From contig MU657294.1 in the NCBI GenBank assembly GCA_026770575.1, positions 4,756 through 64,139 of the forward strand: a DNA stretch of 59,384 bases. The letters run 5' to 3'. The position numbers and the translations under genes were made by a program. Shown piece by piece: positions 58,721 through 59,384 of the stretch (position 1 is its first letter; each line of letters starts with the position of its first letter). Below the pieces are notes generated by a model. That model did not search any database. It was not told the origin of the DNA and saw only the letters and a list, made by a program, of their open reading frames with translations. This DNA comes from Pelagophyceae sp. CCMP2097. Taxonomy: Eukaryota > Sar > Pelagophyceae.

Positions 58721-59384
58721 AGCGGCGTTATCAGCGCTGACTCGAGCCTTCAAAGTACTTCGTAGGGCGCCGGCAACTACAATTGTATACACACACCCCT
58801 GGAAGCGCTATCACGGAAATCGCCTACCGCGTCAACTAAGAAGAGACACTTGTTCGATGCCAACTTTGCACGTGGCACCGCGGGGCGAAAACAGGCCCGC
58901 AATCGTTTGGTTGAGCGAATTCCAACTGGTAACAAAAAAGTTAAAAAAGGTGTAATTCTCCCTACCACACGCCTCACCAGCTCTCTTCCCGGAATATAAA
59001 TAATACCCCTCACGCCTCACCAGCTCTCCACATGTATAATTGGTTTTGCCAAACCATGGTTTCTGAGCCGGAACTCCACATTGCGCGCGCCGTCGGACTC
59101 CAACACACTCCGACATTGGAAAGAGTTCGTCGCGTGCCTACGAACCACCTTATGTGAAACCGACAGCGCCGCCCAAGCCCCGTGGACCGCGCGCCGCCAA
59201 CTTCGAGGATTGCGCTTTTCCGTCCTGGCGGCCGTCCTCGCTCCGTAGCGCACCGTTTTCGCCGCGCATAGGCTCATGAGAACCGCGCTGCCGCCCTCCG
59301 CGCAGCTGCATCGGACCGCCGCCGAGCTGCGCCGCCGCTTGCGCCGCGCGCCAAGAAAACAATCTCCGCGCGCGAGTCAAACAT
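58721..59384. other. Right-edge intergenic region
   Basis: TACAATTGTA lies at 58778-58787, 58 bp upstream of the ligase start. CACGCCTCACCAGCTCTC occurs twice near 58968 and 59010, flanking an AT-rich GAATATAAATAATA. AAACCATGGTTT at about 59052 is a 12-bp palindrome. A short minus-strand frame from the ATG at 59384 (MFDSRAEIVFLARG) is too short to call. Confidence 0.45.

Noticed and set aside
1..59384. Transfer RNA, ribosomal RNA, transposase or integrase genes
   Set aside because: None was recognised by eye on either strand; a covariance-model and profile search would be decisive.

Overview
The window is nuclear DNA of a GC-rich eukaryotic alga. The genes have many short introns, mostly 45-200 bp, with GTGCG/GTGAG donors and CAG/TAG acceptors. 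The families include a plastid-type ATP/ADP translocase, a mitochondrial bS18 with a presequence, SUMO, a Derlin-like protein, a RAP-domain organelle RNA-binding protein and MYND-Sel1 proteins. This combination, with the base composition, suggests a stramenopile, possibly a pelagophyte such as Aureococcus. That assignment is inference; no rRNA or organelle marker is present.

Layout, left to right. 1-434 (-): N-terminus of a gene cut by the window edge. 663-3423 (+): CCCH zinc finger plus RING protein. 3707-8755: three MYND-RING-Sel1 paralogues (one intact, two broken) with a YghU-type glutathione transferase between two of them; a fourth MYND scrap lies at 51.4 kb. 9149-14348 (-): coiled-coil/TPR protein ending in a CHAT (caspase-like) domain. 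14494-15623 (+): Derlin-like. 16087-17293 (-): SCP2-like. 17662-18643 (+): unknown multipass membrane protein. 18798-20303 (-): mitochondrial bS18. 20719-22950 (-): nucleotide translocase. 23349-24188 (+): SUMO. 24397-26456 (-): serine carboxypeptidase. 26568-28431 (+): CAP-Gly protein. About 28.8-37.45 kb (-): very large IPT/TIG-repeat protein. 37609-38678 (+): broken WD40 gene. 39315-44757 (-): RRM, heptatricopeptide-like repeats and RAP domain, perhaps one gene. 45571-46392 (+): DJ-1/PfpI. 46664-47161 (-): small disordered protein. 47936-51052 (+): NEK-like kinase with IQ motifs. 51598-52912 (+): RibD-type reductase. 53180-54190 (-): unknown. 54338-55545 (+): fructosamine-3-kinase. About 56.3-58.7 kb (-): acyl-CoA-ligase-like domain joined to an acyltransferase-3 membrane domain.

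There is no operon or obvious pathway cluster. Genes are densely packed, often head-to-head with about 110-400 bp between start codons. Splice models were built by hand from reading-frame phase and family motifs. For bS18m, the translocase, fructosamine kinase, GST and DJ-1 the exon lengths sum exactly to an open frame.

The most unusual signals are: introns largely made of private tandem repeats; an intergenic palindrome TACAATTGTA at five loci; GC-AG introns at conserved motifs; a TPR-CHAT protein; an RNA-binding RAP protein with a Tyr/Gln/Arg/Asp-rich tail; and a ligase-acyltransferase fusion. Several conserved genes carry single-base frameshifts or one in-frame TAG, so either gene decay or assembly indels must be considered.
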